Part shown: piece after piece, positions 11,601 to 24,356 of the stretch
Position numbering within the stretch: position 1 is the first letter of the stretch
Layout of the letters: every line of letters starts with the position of its first letter
Source: Ecdyonurus torrentis
Lineage: Eukaryota > Arthropoda > Insecta > Ephemeroptera > Heptageniidae
Assembly: GCA_949318235.1 (NCBI GenBank)
Contig: CASGGR010000056.1
Coordinates: 372,001-436,000 of the forward strand
Length of the DNA: 64,000 nucleotides
Direction of reading: 5' to 3'
Position numbers and translations under genes: made by a program
Notes under the pieces: generated by a model
What the model was told of the DNA's origin: nothing
What the model saw: only the letters and a program-made list of their open reading frames with translations
The model's database searches: none

Positions 11601-14600
11601 CTATGTTTTGAGATATATTGAATGTCTGTAGCATTTTTAGTTTTTGAGAAATCATCAAAACTAGTTTTAATCGTGTAAAAAGTATGATTTTTATAATTCA
11701 ATAACATTTAATTCTTGAAATAGAAACTTTGTTTTATGACTTGGTTTGGCTACATGATGAGTGATAACTAAAATTGTCAATAACCCAAAAAGTATGCGTC
11801 GGAGCAATAAAGTTCAAGACTTTTTTTTTGTAGACAATTAAAAAAGCTATGTTTTGAGTTATATTGGATGTCTGTAGCATTTTTAGTTTTTGAGAAATCA
11901 TCAAAACTAGTTTTAATCGTGTAAAAAGTATGATTTTTATCATTCAATAACATTTGTTTCTTGAAATAGAAACTTTGTTTTATGACTAGGTTTGGCTACA
12001 TGACGAGTGAAAACTAAAATTGTCAATAACCCAAAAAGTATGCGTCGGAGCAAAAAAGTTCAATACATATTTTTTGTACAGAATTGAAAAAGCTATGTTT
12101 TAAGTTAAAATAAATGTCTGTAGCATTCTTAGTTTTTGAGAAATCATCAAAACTAGTTTTAATCGTGTAAAAAGTATGATTTTTATCATTCAATAACATT
12201 TAATTTTTGAAATAGAAACTTTGTTTTATGACTTGGTTTGGCTACATGATGAGTGATAACTAAAATTGTCAATAACCCAAAAAGTATGCGTCGGAGCAAA
12301 AAAGTTCAAGACATCTTTTTTGTACAGAATTGAAAAAGCTATGTTTTGAGATATATTGATTGTCTGTAGCATTTTTAGTTTTTGAGAAATCATCAAAACT
12401 AGTTTTAATCGTGTAAAAAGTATGATTTTTATCATTCAATAACATTTGGTTCTTGAAATAGAAACTTTGTTTTATGACTAGGTTTGGCTACATGACGAGT
12501 GAAAACTAAAATTGTCAATAACCCAAAAAGTATGCGTCGGAGCAAAAAAGTTCAAGACATCTTTTTCGTACAGAATTGAAAAAGCTATGTTTTAAGATAT
12601 ATTGAATGTCTGTAGCATTTTTAGTTTTTGAGAAATCATCAAAACTAGTTTTAATCGTGTAAAAAGTATAATTTTTATCATTCAATAACATTTGGTTCTT
12701 GAAATAGAAACTTTGTTTTATGACTAGGTTTGGCTACATGACGAGTGAAAACTAAAATTGTCAATAACCCAAAAAGTATGCGTCGGAGCAAAAAAGTTCA
12801 AGACATCTTTTTTGTACAGAATTAAAAAAGCTATGTTTTGAGTTAAAAAAGATGTCTGTAGCATTCTTAGTTTTTGAGAAATCATCAAAACTAGTTTGAA
12901 TCGTGTAAAAAGTATGATTTTTATCATTCAATAACATTTGTTTTTTGAAATAGAAACTTTGTTTTATGACTAGGTTTGGCTACATGACGAGTGAAAACTA
13001 AAATTGTCAATAACCCAAAAAGTATGCGTCGGAGCAAAAAAGTTCAAGACATCTTTTTCGTACAGAATTGAAAAAGCTATGTTTTAAGATATATTGAATG
13101 TCTGTAGCATTTTTAGTTTTTGAGAAATCATCAAAACTAGTTTTAATCGTGTAAAAAGTATAATTTTTATCATTCAATAACATTTGGTTCTTGAAATAGA
13201 AACTTTGTTTTATGACTAGGTTTGGCTACATGACGAGTGAAAACTAAAATTGTCAATAACCCAAAAAGTATGCGTCGGAGCAAAAAAGTTCAAGACATCT
13301 TTTTTGTACAGAATTAAAAAAGCTATGTTTTGAGTTATACTGGATGTCTGTAGCATTTTTAGTTTTTGAGAAATCATCAAAACTAGTTTTAATCGTGTAA
13401 AAAGTATGATTTTTATCATTCAATAACATTTGGTTCTTGAAATAGAAACTTTGTTTTATGACTAGGTTTGGCTACATGACGAGTGAAAACTAAAATTGTC
13501 AATAACCCAAAAAGTATGCGTCGGAGCAAAAAAGTTCAAGACATCTTTTTCGTACAGAATTGAAAAAGCTATGTTTTGAGTTATATTGGATGTCTGTAGC
13601 ATTTTTAGTTTTTGAGAAATCATCAAAACTAGTTTTAATCGTGTAAAAAGTATAATTTTTATCATTCAATAACATTTGGTTCTTGAAATAGAAACTTTGT
13701 TTTATGACTAGGTTTGGCTACATGACGAGTGAAAACTAAAATTGTCAATAACCCAAAAAGTATGCGTCGGAGCAAAAAAGTTCAAGACATCTTTTTTGTA
13801 CAGAAATGAAAAAGCTATGTTTTGAGTTAAAAAAGATGTCTATAGCATTCTTAGTTTTTGAGAAATCATCAAAACTAGTTTTAATCGTGTAAAAAGTATA
13901 ATTTTTATCATTCAATAACATTTGGTTCTTGAAATAGAAACTTTGTTTTATGACTAGGTTTGGCTACATGACGAGTGAAAACTAAAATTGTCAATAACCC
14001 AAAAAGTATGCGTCGGAGCAAAAAAGTTCAAGACATCTTTTTTGTACAGAATTAAAAAAGCTATGTTTTGAGTTAAAATAGATGTCTGTAGCATTCTTAG
14101 TTTTTGAGAAATCATCAAAACTAGTTTGAATCGTGTAAAAAGTATGATTTTTATCATTCAATAACATTTAATTTTTGAAATAGAAACTTTGTTTTATGAC
14201 TTGGTTTGGCTACATGATGAGTGATAACTAAAATTGTCAATAACCCAAAAAGTATGCGTCGGAGCAAAAAAGTTCAAGACATCTTTTTTGTACAGAATTG
14301 AAAAAGCTATGTTTTGAGATATATTGATTGTCTGTAGCATTTTTAGTTTTTGAGAAATCATCAAAACTAGTTTTAATCGTGTAAAAAGTATGATTTTTAT
14401 CATTCAATAACATTTGGTTCTTGAAATAGAAACTTTGTTTTATGACTAGGTTTGGCTACATGACGAGTGAAAACTAAAATTGTCAATAACCCAAAAAGTA
14501 TGCGTCGGAGCAAAAAAGTTCAAGACATCTTTTTCGTACAGAATTGAAAAAGCTATGTTTTAAGATATATTGAATGTCTGTAGCATTTTTAGTTTTTGAG

Positions 14601-16976
14601 AAATCATCAAAACTAGTTTTAATCGTGTAAAAAGTATAATTTTTATCATTCAATAACATTTGGTTCTTGAAATAGAAACTTTGTTTTATGACTAGGTTTG
14701 GCTACATGACGAGTGAAAACTAAAATTGTCAATAACCCAAAAAGTATGCGTCGGAGCAAAAAAGTTCAAGACATCTTTTTTGTACAGAATTAAAAAAGCT
14801 ATGTTTTGAGTTAAAAAAGATGTCTGTAGCATTCTTAGTTTTTGAGAAATCATCAAAACTAGTTTGAATCGTGTAAAAAGTATGATTTTTATCATTCAAT
14901 AACATTTGTTTTTTGAAATAGAAACTTTGTTTTATGACTAGGTTTGGCTACATGACGAGTGAAAACTAAAATTGTCAATAACCCAAAAAGTATGCGTCGG
15001 AGCAAAAAAGTTCAAGACATCTTTTTCGTACAGAATTGAAAAAGCTATGTTTTAAGATATATTGAATGTCTGTAGCATTTTTAGTTTTTGAGAAATCATC
15101 AAAACTAGTTTTAATCGTGTAAAAAGTATAATTTTTATCATTCAATAACATTTGGTTCTTGAAATAGAAACTTTGTTTTATGACTAGGTTTGGCTACATG
15201 ACGAGTGAAAACTAAAATTGTCAATAACCCAAAAAGTATGCGTCGGAGCAAAAAAGTTCAAGACATCTTTTTTGTACAGAATTAAAAAAAGCTATGTTTT
15301 GAGTTATACTGGATGTCTGTAGCATTTTTAGTTTTTGAGAAATCATCAAAACTAGTTTTAATCGTGTAAAAAGTATGATTTTTATCATTCAATAACATTT
15401 GGTTCTTGAAATAGAAACTTTGTTTTATGACTAGGTTTGGCTACATGACGAGTGAAAACTAAAATTGTCAATAACCCAAAAAGTATGCGTCGGAGCAAAA
15501 AAGTTCAAGACATCTTTTTCGTACAGAATTGAAAAAGCTATGTTTTGAGTTATATTGGATGTCTGTAGCATTTTTAGTTTTTGAGAAATCATCAAAACTA
15601 GTTTTAATCGTGTAAAAAGTATAATTTTTATCATTCAATAACATTTGGTTCTTGAAATAGAAACTTTGTTTTATGACTAGGTTTGGCTACATGACGAGTG
15701 AAAACTAAAATTGTCAATAACCCAAAAAGTATGCGTCGGAGCAAAAAAGTTCAAGACATCTTTTTTGTACAGAAATGAAAAAGCTATGTTTTGAGTTAAA
15801 AAAGATGTCTATAGCATTCTTAGTTTTTGAGAAATCATCAAAACTAGTTTTAATCGTGTAAAAAGTATGATTTTTATCATTCAATAACATTTAATTCTTG
15901 AAATAGAAACTTTGTTTTATGACTTGGTTTGGCTTCATGATGAGTGATAACTAAAATTGTCAATAACCCAAAAAGTATGCGTCGGAGCAAAAAAGTTCAA
16001 GACATCTTTTTTGTAGAAAATTGAAAAAGCTATGTTTTGAGATATATTGAATGTCTGTAGCATTTTTAGTTTTTGAGAAATCATCAAAACTAGTTTTAAT
16101 CGTGTAAAAAGTATGATTTTTATAATTCAATAACATTTAATTCTTGAAATAGAAACTTTGTTTTATGACTTGGTTTGGCTACATGATGAGTGATAACTAA
16201 AATTGTCAATAACCCAAAAAGTATGCGTCGGAGCAATAAAGTTCAAGACTTTTTTTTTGTAGACAATTAAAAAAGCTATGTTTTGAGTTATATTGGATGT
16301 CTGTAGCATTTTTAGTTTTTGAGAAATCATCAAAACTAGTTTTAATCGTGTAAAAAGTATGATTTTTATCATTCAATAACATTTGTTTCTTGAAATAGAA
16401 ACTTTGTTTTATGACTAGGTTTGGCTACATGACGAGTGAAAACTAAAATTGTCAATAACCCAAAAAGTATGCGTCGGAGCAAAAAAGTTCAATACATATT
16501 TTTTGTACAGAATTGAAAAAGCTATGTTTTAAGTTAAAATAAATGTCTGTAGCATTCTTAGTTTTAGAGAAATCATCAAAACTAGTTTTAATCGTGTAAA
16601 AAGTATGATTTTTATCATTCAATAACATTTAATTTTTGAAATAGAAACTTTGTTTTATGACTTGGTTTGGCTACATGATGAGTGATAACTAAAATTGTCA
16701 ATAACCCAAAAAGTATGCGTCGGAGCAAAAAAGTTCAAGACATCTTTTTTGTACAGAATTGAAAAAGCTATGTTTTGAGATATATTGTTTGTCTGTAGCA
16801 TTTTTAGTTTTTGAGAAATCATCAAAACTAGTTTTAATCGTGTAAAAAGTATGATTTTTATCATTCAATAACATTTGGTTCTTGAAATAGAAACTTTGTT
16901 TTATGACTAGGTTTGGCTACATGACGAGTGAAAACTAAAATTGTCAATAACCCAAAAAGTATGCGTCGGAGCAAAA
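8612..16976. repeat. Higher-order repeat unit, copy 2, shortened to 34 monomers (8365 bp)
   Basis: The type order repeats copy 1 at an offset of 8611 bp up to monomer 56, and at 8365 bp afterwards. The difference of exactly 246 bp is one lost monomer, with the scar at 13778-14023. The rare marks of copy 1 all recur, including the seven-A run at 15284-15290. Apart from the deletion I noticed only a handful of base differences, mostly in the last two monomers, where type 5 gains gttttagag (from 16485) and type 6 reads ttgtttg (from 16731). Those two changes mark the passage into the next block. The following three monomers (1-2-1) could begin a third copy, but the order then changes to 7-10. 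Confidence 0.9.
13778..14023. repeat. Hybrid monomer 9/1: scar of a one-monomer deletion
   Basis: The left part carries type 9 marks (acagaaatg, gtctatag, cattcttag). The right part carries type 1 marks (gtataatt, ggttcttg, gactagg, gacgag). In copy 1 of the 8.6-kb unit the corresponding place holds a full type 9 monomer followed by a full type 1 monomer (5167-5658). The exchange therefore lies between monomer positions 73 and 122, about 13850-13899, and removed exactly 246 bp. Length and register are preserved, as expected for unequal homologous recombination or single-strand annealing between neighbouring units. Confidence 0.9.
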
Positions 16977-19900
16977 AAGTTCAAGACATCTTTTTCGTAC
17001 AGAATTGAAAAAGCTATGTTTTAAGATATATTGAATGTCTGTAGCATTTTTAGTTTTTGAGAAATCATCAAAACTAGTTTTAATCGTGTAAAAAGTATAA
17101 TTTTTATCATTCAATAACATTTGGTTCTTGAAATAGAAACTTTGTTTTATGACTAGGTTTGGCTACATGACGAGTGAAAACTAAAATTGTCAATAACCCA
17201 AAAAGTATGCGTCGGAGCAAAAAAGTTCAAGACATCTTTTTTGTACAGAATTAAAAAAGCTATGTTTTGAGTTAAAAAAGATGTCTGTAGCATTCTTAGT
17301 TTTTGAGAAATCATCAAAACTAGTTTTAATCGTGTAAAAAGTATGATTTTTATCATTCAATAACATTTGTTTTTTGAAATAGAAACTTTGTTTTATGACT
17401 AGGTTTGGCTACATGACGAGTGAAAACTAAAATTGTCAATAACCCAAAAAGTATGCGTCGGAGCAAAAAAGTTCAAGACATCTTTTTCGTACAGAATTGA
17501 AAAAGCTATGTTTTAAGATATATTGAATGTCTGTAGCATTTTTAGTTTTTGAGAAATCATCAAAACTAGTTTTAATCGTGTAAAAAGTATAATTTTTATC
17601 ATTCAATAACATTTGGTTCTTGAAATAGAAACTTTGTTTTATGACTAGGTTTGGCTACATGACGAGTGAAAACTAAAATTGTCAATAACCCAAAAAGTAT
17701 GCGTCGGAGCAAAAAAGTTCAAGACATCTTTTTTGTACAGAATTAAAAAAGCTATGTTTTGAGTTATACTGGATGTCTGTAGCATTTTTAGTTTTTGAGA
17801 AATCATCAAAACTAGTTTTAATCGTGTAAAAAGTATGATTTTTATCATTCAATAACATTTGGTTCTTGAAATAGAAACTTTGTTTTATGACTAGGTTTGG
17901 CTACATGACGAGTGAAAACTAAAATTGTCAATAACCCAAAAAGTATGCGTCGGAGCAAAAAAGTTCAAGACATCTTTTTTGTACAGAAATGAAAAAGCTA
18001 TGTTTTGAGTTAAAAAAGATGTCTGTAGCATTCTTAGTTTTTGAGAAATCATCAAAACTAGTTTTAATCGTGTAAAAAGTATGATTTTTATCATTCAATA
18101 ACATTTGGTTCTTGAAATAGAAACTTTGTTTTATGACTAGGTTTGGCTACATGACGAGTGAAAACTAAAATTGTCAATAACCCAAAAACTATGCGTCGGA
18201 GCAAAAAAGTTCAAGACATCTTTTTTGTACAGAAATGAAAAAGCTATGTTTTGAGTTAAAAAAGATGTCTGTAGCATTCTAAGTTTTTGAGAAATCATCA
18301 AAACTAGTTTTAATCGTGTAAAAAGTATGATTTTTATCATTCAATAACATTTAATTCTTGAAATAGAAACTTTGTTTTATGACTTGGTTTGGCTTCATGA
18401 TGAGTGATAACTAAAATTGTCAATAACCCAAAAAGTATTCGTCGGAGCAAAAAAGTTCAAGACATCTTTTTTGTAGAGAATTGAAAAAGCTATGTTTTAA
18501 AATATATTGAATGTCTGTAGCATTTTAAGTTTTTGAGAAATCATCAAAACTAGTTTTAATCGTGTAAAAAGTATGATTTTTATCATTCAATAACATTTGG
18601 TTCTTGAAATAGAAACTTTGTTTTATGACTTGGTTTGGCTTCATGATGAGTGATAACTAAAATTGTCAATAACCCAAAAAGTATGCGTCGGAGCAAAAAA
18701 GTTCAAGACATCTTTTTTGTAGAGAATTGAAAAAGCTATGTTTTGAGATATATTGAGTGTCTGTAGCATTTTTAGTTTTTGAGAAATCATCAAAACTAGT
18801 TTTAATCGTGTAAAAAGTATGATTTTTATCATTCAATAACATTTAATTCTTGAAATAGAAACTTTGTTTTATGACTTGGTTTGGCTTCATGATGAGTGAT
18901 AACTAAAATTGTCAATAACCCAAAAAGTATGCGTCGGAGCAAAAAAGTTCAAGACATCTTTTTTGTAGAGAATTGAAAAAGCTATGTTTTAAAATATATT
19001 GAATGTCTGTAGCATTTTAAGTTTTTGAGAAATCATCAAAACTAGTTTTAATCGTGTAAAAAGTATGATTTTTATCATTCAATAACATTTGGTTCTTGAA
19101 ATAGAAACTTTGTTTTATGACTTGGTTTGGCTTCATGATGAGTGATAACTAAAATTGTCAATAACCCAAAAAGTATGCGTCGGAGCAAAAAAGTTCAAGA
19201 CATCTTTTTTGTAGAGAATTGAAAAAGCTATGTTTTGAGATATATTGAGTGTCTGTAGCATTTTTAGTTTTTGAGAAATCATCAAAACTAGTTTTAATCG
19301 TGTAAAAAGTATGATTTTTATAATTCAATAACATTTAATTCTTGAAATAGAAACTTTGTTTTATGACTTGGTTTGGCTACATGATGAGTGATAACTAAAA
19401 TTGTCAATAACCCAAAAAGTATGCGTCGGAGCAATAAAGTTCAAGACATCTTTTTTGTAGACAATTAAAAAAGCTATGTTTTGAGTTATATTGGATGTCT
19501 GTAGCATTTTTAGTTTTTGAGAAATCATCAAAACTAGTTTTAATCGTGTAAAAAGTATGATTTTTATCATTCAATAACATTTGTTTCTTGAAATAGAAAC
19601 TTTGTTTTATGACTAGGTTTGGCTACATGACGAGTGAAAACTAAAATTGTCAATAACCCAAAAAGTATGCGTCGGAGCAAAAAAGTTCAATACATATTTT
19701 TTGTACAGAATTGAAAAAGCTATGTTTTAAGTTAAAATAAATGTCTGTAGCATTCTTAGTTTTTGAGAAATCATCAAAACTAGTTTTAATCGTGTAAAAA
19801 GTATGATTTTTATCATTCAATAACATTTAATTTTTGAAATAGAAACTTTGTTTTATGACTTGGTTTGGCTACATGATGAGTGATAACTAAAATTGTCAAT

Positions 19901-21896
19901 AACCCAAAAAGTATGCGTCGGAGCAAAAAAGTTCAAGACATCTTTTTTGTACAGAATTGAAAAAGCTATGTTTTGAGATATATTGATTGTCTGTAGCATT
20001 TTTAGTTTTTGAGAAATCATCAAAACTAGTTTTAATCGTGTAAAAAGTATGATTTTTATCATTCAATAACATTTGGTTCTTGAAATAGAAACTTTGTTTT
20101 ATGACTAGGTTTGGCTACATGACGAGTGAAAACTAAAATTGTCAATAACCCAAAAAGTATGCGTCGGAGCAAAAAAGTTCAAGACATCTTTTTCGTACAG
20201 AATTGAAAAAGCTATGTTTTAAGATATATTGAATGTCTGTAGCATTTTTAGTTTTTGAGAAATCATCAAAACTAGTTTTAATCGTGTAAAAAGTATAATT
20301 TTTATCATTCAATAACATTTGGTTCTTGAAATAGAAACTTTGTTTTATGACTAGGTTTGGCTACATGACGAGTGAAAACTAAAATTGTCAATAACCCAAA
20401 AAGTATGCGTCGGAGCAAAAAAGTTCAAGACATATTTTTTGTACAGAATTAAAAAAGCTATGTTTTGAGTTAAAAAAGATGTCTGTAGCATTCTTAGTTT
20501 TTGAGAAATCATCAAAACTAGTTTTAATCGTGTAAAAAGTATGATTTTTATCATTCAATAACATTTGTTTTTTGAAATAGAAACTTTGTTTTATGACTAG
20601 GTTTGGCTACATGACGAGTGAAAACTAAAATTGTCAATAACCCAAAAAGTATGCGTCGGAGCAAAAAAGTTCAAGACATCTTTTTCGTACAGAATTGAAA
20701 AAGCTATGTTTTAAGATATATTGAATGTCTGTAGCATTTTTAGTTTTTGAGAAATCATCAAAACTAGTTTTAATCGTGTAAAAAGTATAATTTTTATCAT
20801 TCAATAACATTTGGTTCTTGAAATAGAAACTTTGTTTTATGACTAGGTTTGGCTACATGACGAGTGAAAACTAAAATTGTCAATAACCCAAAAAGTATGC
20901 GTCGGAGCAAAAAAGTTCAAGACATCTTTTTTGTACAGAATTAAAAAAGCTATGTTTTGAGTTATACTGGATGTCTGTAGCATTTTTAGTTTTTGAGAAA
21001 TCATCAAAACTAGTTTTAATCGTGTAAAAAGTATGATTTTTATCATTCAATAACATTTGGTTCTTGAAATAGAAACTTTGTTTTATGACTAGGTTTGGCT
21101 ACATGACGAGTGAAAACTAAAATTGTCAATAACCCAAAAAGTATGCGTCGGAGCAAAAAAGTTCAAGACATCTTTTTCGTACAAAATTGAAAAAGCTATG
21201 TTTTGAGTTATACTGGATGTCTGTAGCATTTTTAGTTTTTGAGAAATCATCAAAACTAGTTTTAATCGTGTAAAAAGTATGATTTTTATCATTCAATAAC
21301 ATTTAATTTTTGAAATAGAAACTTTGTTTTATGACTTGGTTTGGCTACATGATGAGTGATAACTAAAATTGTCAATAACCCAAAAAGTATGAATCGGAGC
21401 AAAAAAGTTCAAGACATCTTTTTTGTACAGAATTGAAAAAGCTATGTTTTGAGATATATTGATTGTCTGTAGCATTTTTAGTTTTTGAGAAATCATCAAA
21501 ACTAGTTTTAATCGTGTAAAAAGTATGATTTTTATCATTCAATAACATTTGGTTCTTGAAATAGAAACTTTGTTTTATGACTAGGTTTGGCTACATGACG
21601 AGTGAAAACTAAAATTGTCAATAACCCAAAAAGTATGCGTCGGAGCAAAAAAGTTCAAGACATCTTTTTCGTACAGAATTGAAAAAGCTATGTTTTAAGA
21701 TATATTGAATGTCTGTAGCATTTTTAGTTTTTGAGAAATCATCAAAACTAGTTTTAATCGTGTAAAAAGTATAATTTTTATCATTCAATAACATTTGGTT
21801 CTTGAAATAGAAACTTTGTTTTATGACTAGGTTTGGCTACATGACGAGTGAAAACTAAAATTGTCAATAACCCAAAAAGTATGCGTCGGAGCAAAA
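16731..21896. repeat. 21-monomer block, copy 1 of a long-range duplication (offset 31,980 bp)
   Basis: The monomer order is 6-1-2-1-7-10-10-11-12-11-12-4-5-6-1-2-1-7-8-6-1. The same order recurs at 48711-53876, exactly 130 monomers away. Rare forms shared by both copies include a type 6 reading ttgtttg, type 10 with gcattctaag, a tattcgtcgg change (18439 and 50419), type 4 with gacatc instead of gacttt, and a tcgtac type 8 reading acaaaattg. I noticed only three base differences: 18189, 21392 and 21393. The left exchange lies inside the preceding monomer, since 48465-48710 is a 9/5 hybrid. The right exchange lies inside the following monomer (53877-54122). Confidence 0.88.
17961..19436. repeat. 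Distinctive type 10/11/12 segment with a 492-bp dimer repeated twice
   Basis: Six monomers in the order 10-10-11-12-11-12 carry variants rare elsewhere: gcattctaag and gcattttaag (t to a at monomer position 75), aaaatatattg, and the gcttcatgatgag right end. The pair 11-12 at 18453-18944 is repeated at 18945-19436, a local dimer amplification. The last type 12 has taattc, like type 3, so its right part is probably of type 3 origin. The whole segment recurs at 49941-51416, and a shortened, more altered version lies at 61995-62977. Confidence 0.85.
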
Positions 21897-24356
21897 AAGT
21901 TCAAGACATCTTTTTTGTACAGAATTAAAAAAGCTATGTTTTGAGTTATACTGGATGTCTGTAGCATTTTTAGTTTTTGAGAAATCATCAAAACTAGTTT
22001 TAATCGTGTAAAAAGTATGATTTTTATCATTCAATAACATTTGGTTCTTGAAATAGAAACTTTGTTTTATGACTAGGTTTGGCTACATGACGAGTGAAAA
22101 CTAAAATTGTCAATAACCCAAAAAGTATGCGTCGGAGCAAAAAAGTTCAAGACATCTTTTTTGTACAGAATTAAAAAAGCTATGTTTTGAGTTAAAAAAG
22201 ATGTCTGTAGCATTCTTAGTTTTTGAGAAATCATCAAAACTAGTTTGAATCGTGTAAAAAGTATGATTTTTATCATTCAATAACATTTGTTTTTTGAAAT
22301 AGAAACTTTGTTTTATGACTAGGTTTGGCTACATGACGAGTGAAAACTAAAATTGTCAATAACCCAAAAAGTATGCGTCGGAGCAAAAAAGTTCAAGACA
22401 TCTTTTTCGTACAGAATTGAAAAAGCTATGTTTTAAGATATATTGAATGTCTGTAGCATTTTTAGTTTTTGAGAAATCATCAAAACTAGTTTTAATCGTG
22501 TAAAAAGTATAATTTTTATCATTCAATAACATTTGGTTCTTGAAATAGAAACTTTGTTTTATGACTAGGTTTGGCTACATGACGAGTGAAAACTAAAATT
22601 GTCAATAACCCAAAAAGTATGCGTCGGAGCAAAAAAGTTCAAGACATCTTTTTTGTACAGAATTAAAAAAGCTATGTTTTGAGTTATACTGGATGTCTGT
22701 AGCATTTTTAGTTTTTGAGAAATCATCAAAACTAGTTTTAATCGTGTAAAAAGTATGATTTTTATCATTCAATAACATTTGGTTCTTGAAATAGAAACTT
22801 TGTTTTATGACTAGGTTTGGCTACATGACGAGTGAAAACTAAAATTGTCAATAACCCAAAAAGTATGCGTCGGAGCAAAAAAGTTCAAGACATCTTTTTC
22901 GTACAGAATTGAAAAAGCTATGTTTTGAGTTATATTGGATGTCTGTAGCATTTTTAGTTTTTGAGAAATCATCAAAACTAGTTTTAATCGTGTAAAAAGT
23001 ATAATTTTTATCATTCAATAACATTTGGTTCTTGAAATAGAAACTTTGTTTTATGACTAGGTTTGGCTACATGACGAGTGAAAACTAAAATTGTCAATAA
23101 CCCAAAAAGTATGCGTCGGAGCAAAAAAGTTCAAGACATCTTTTTTGTACAGAAATGAAAAAGCTATGTTTTGAGTTAAAAAAGATGTCTATAGCATTCT
23201 TAGTTTTTGAGAAATCATCAAAACTAGTTTTAATCGTGTAAAAAGTATGATTTTTATCATTCAATAACATTTAATTCTTGAAATAGAAACTTTGTTTTAT
23301 GACTTGGTTTGGCTTCATGATGAGTGATAACTAAAATTGTCAATAACCCAAAAAGTATGCGTCGGAGCAAAAAAGTTCAAGACATCTTTTTCGTACAGAA
23401 TTGAAAAAGCTATGTTTTAAGATATATTGAATGTCTGTAGCATTTTTAGTTTTTGAGAAATCATCAAAACTAGTTTTAATCGTGTAAAAAGTATAATTTT
23501 TATCATTCAATAACATTTGGTTCTTGAAATAGAAACTTTGTTTTATGACTAGGTTTGGCTACATGACGAGTGAAAACTAAAATTGTCAATAACCCAAAAA
23601 GTATGCGTCGGAGCAAAAAAGTTCAAGACATCTTTTTTGTACAGAATTAAAAAAGCTATGTTTTGAGTTAAAAAAGATGTCTGTAGCATTCTTAGTTTTT
23701 GAGAAATCATCAAAACTAGTTTGAATCGTGTAAAAAGTATGATTTTTATCATTCAATAACATTTAATTTTTGAAATAGAAACTTTGTTTTATGACTTGGT
23801 TTGGCTACATGATGAGTGATAACTAAAATTGTCAATAACCCAAAAAGTATGCGTCGGAGCAAAAAAGTTCAAGACATCTTTTTTGTACAGAATTGAAAAA
23901 GCTATGTTTTGAGATATATTGATTGTCTGTAGCATTTTTAGTTTTTGAGAAATCATCAAAACTAGTTTTAATCGTGTAAAAAGTATGATTTTTATCATTC
24001 AATAACATTTGGTTCTTGAAATAGAAACTTTGTTTTATGACTAGGTTTGGCTACATGACGAGTGAAAACTAAAATTGTCAATAACCCAAAAAGTATGCGT
24101 CGGAGCAAAAAAGTTCAAGACATCTTTTTCGTACAGAATTGAAAAAGCTATGTTTTAAGATATATTGAATGTCTGTAGCATTTTTAGTTTTTGAGAAATC
24201 ATCAAAACTAGTTTTAATCGTGTAAAAAGTATAATTTTTATCATTCAATAACATTTGGTTCTTGAAATAGAAACTTTGTTTTATGACTAGGTTTGGCTAC
24301 ATGACGAGTGAAAACTAAAATTGTCAATAACCCAAAAAGTATGCGTCGGAGCAAAA
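20913..24356. repeat. 14-monomer block, source-like copy of a 26-monomer offset duplication
   Basis: The order 7-8-6-1-7-2-1-7-8-9-1-2-6-1 matches 27309-30752 at an offset of 6396 bp (26 monomers). The marker is the unusual type 8 with acaaaattg and a type 7-like ttatactgg, here from 21159 and there from 27555. The later copy has picked up a t to c change at 27361 and an a to t at 28183, which are absent here. Confidence 0.8.

Noticed and set aside
18439..18450. Possible CENP-B box (TTCG followed at the right spacing by an A) in the altered type 10 monomer and at 50419
   Set aside because: The TTCG and central A fit, but the required CGGG end is AAAA here. Ordinary monomers lack even the first part, and the TTCG at positions 18-21 of type 1 also fails the central A and the end.
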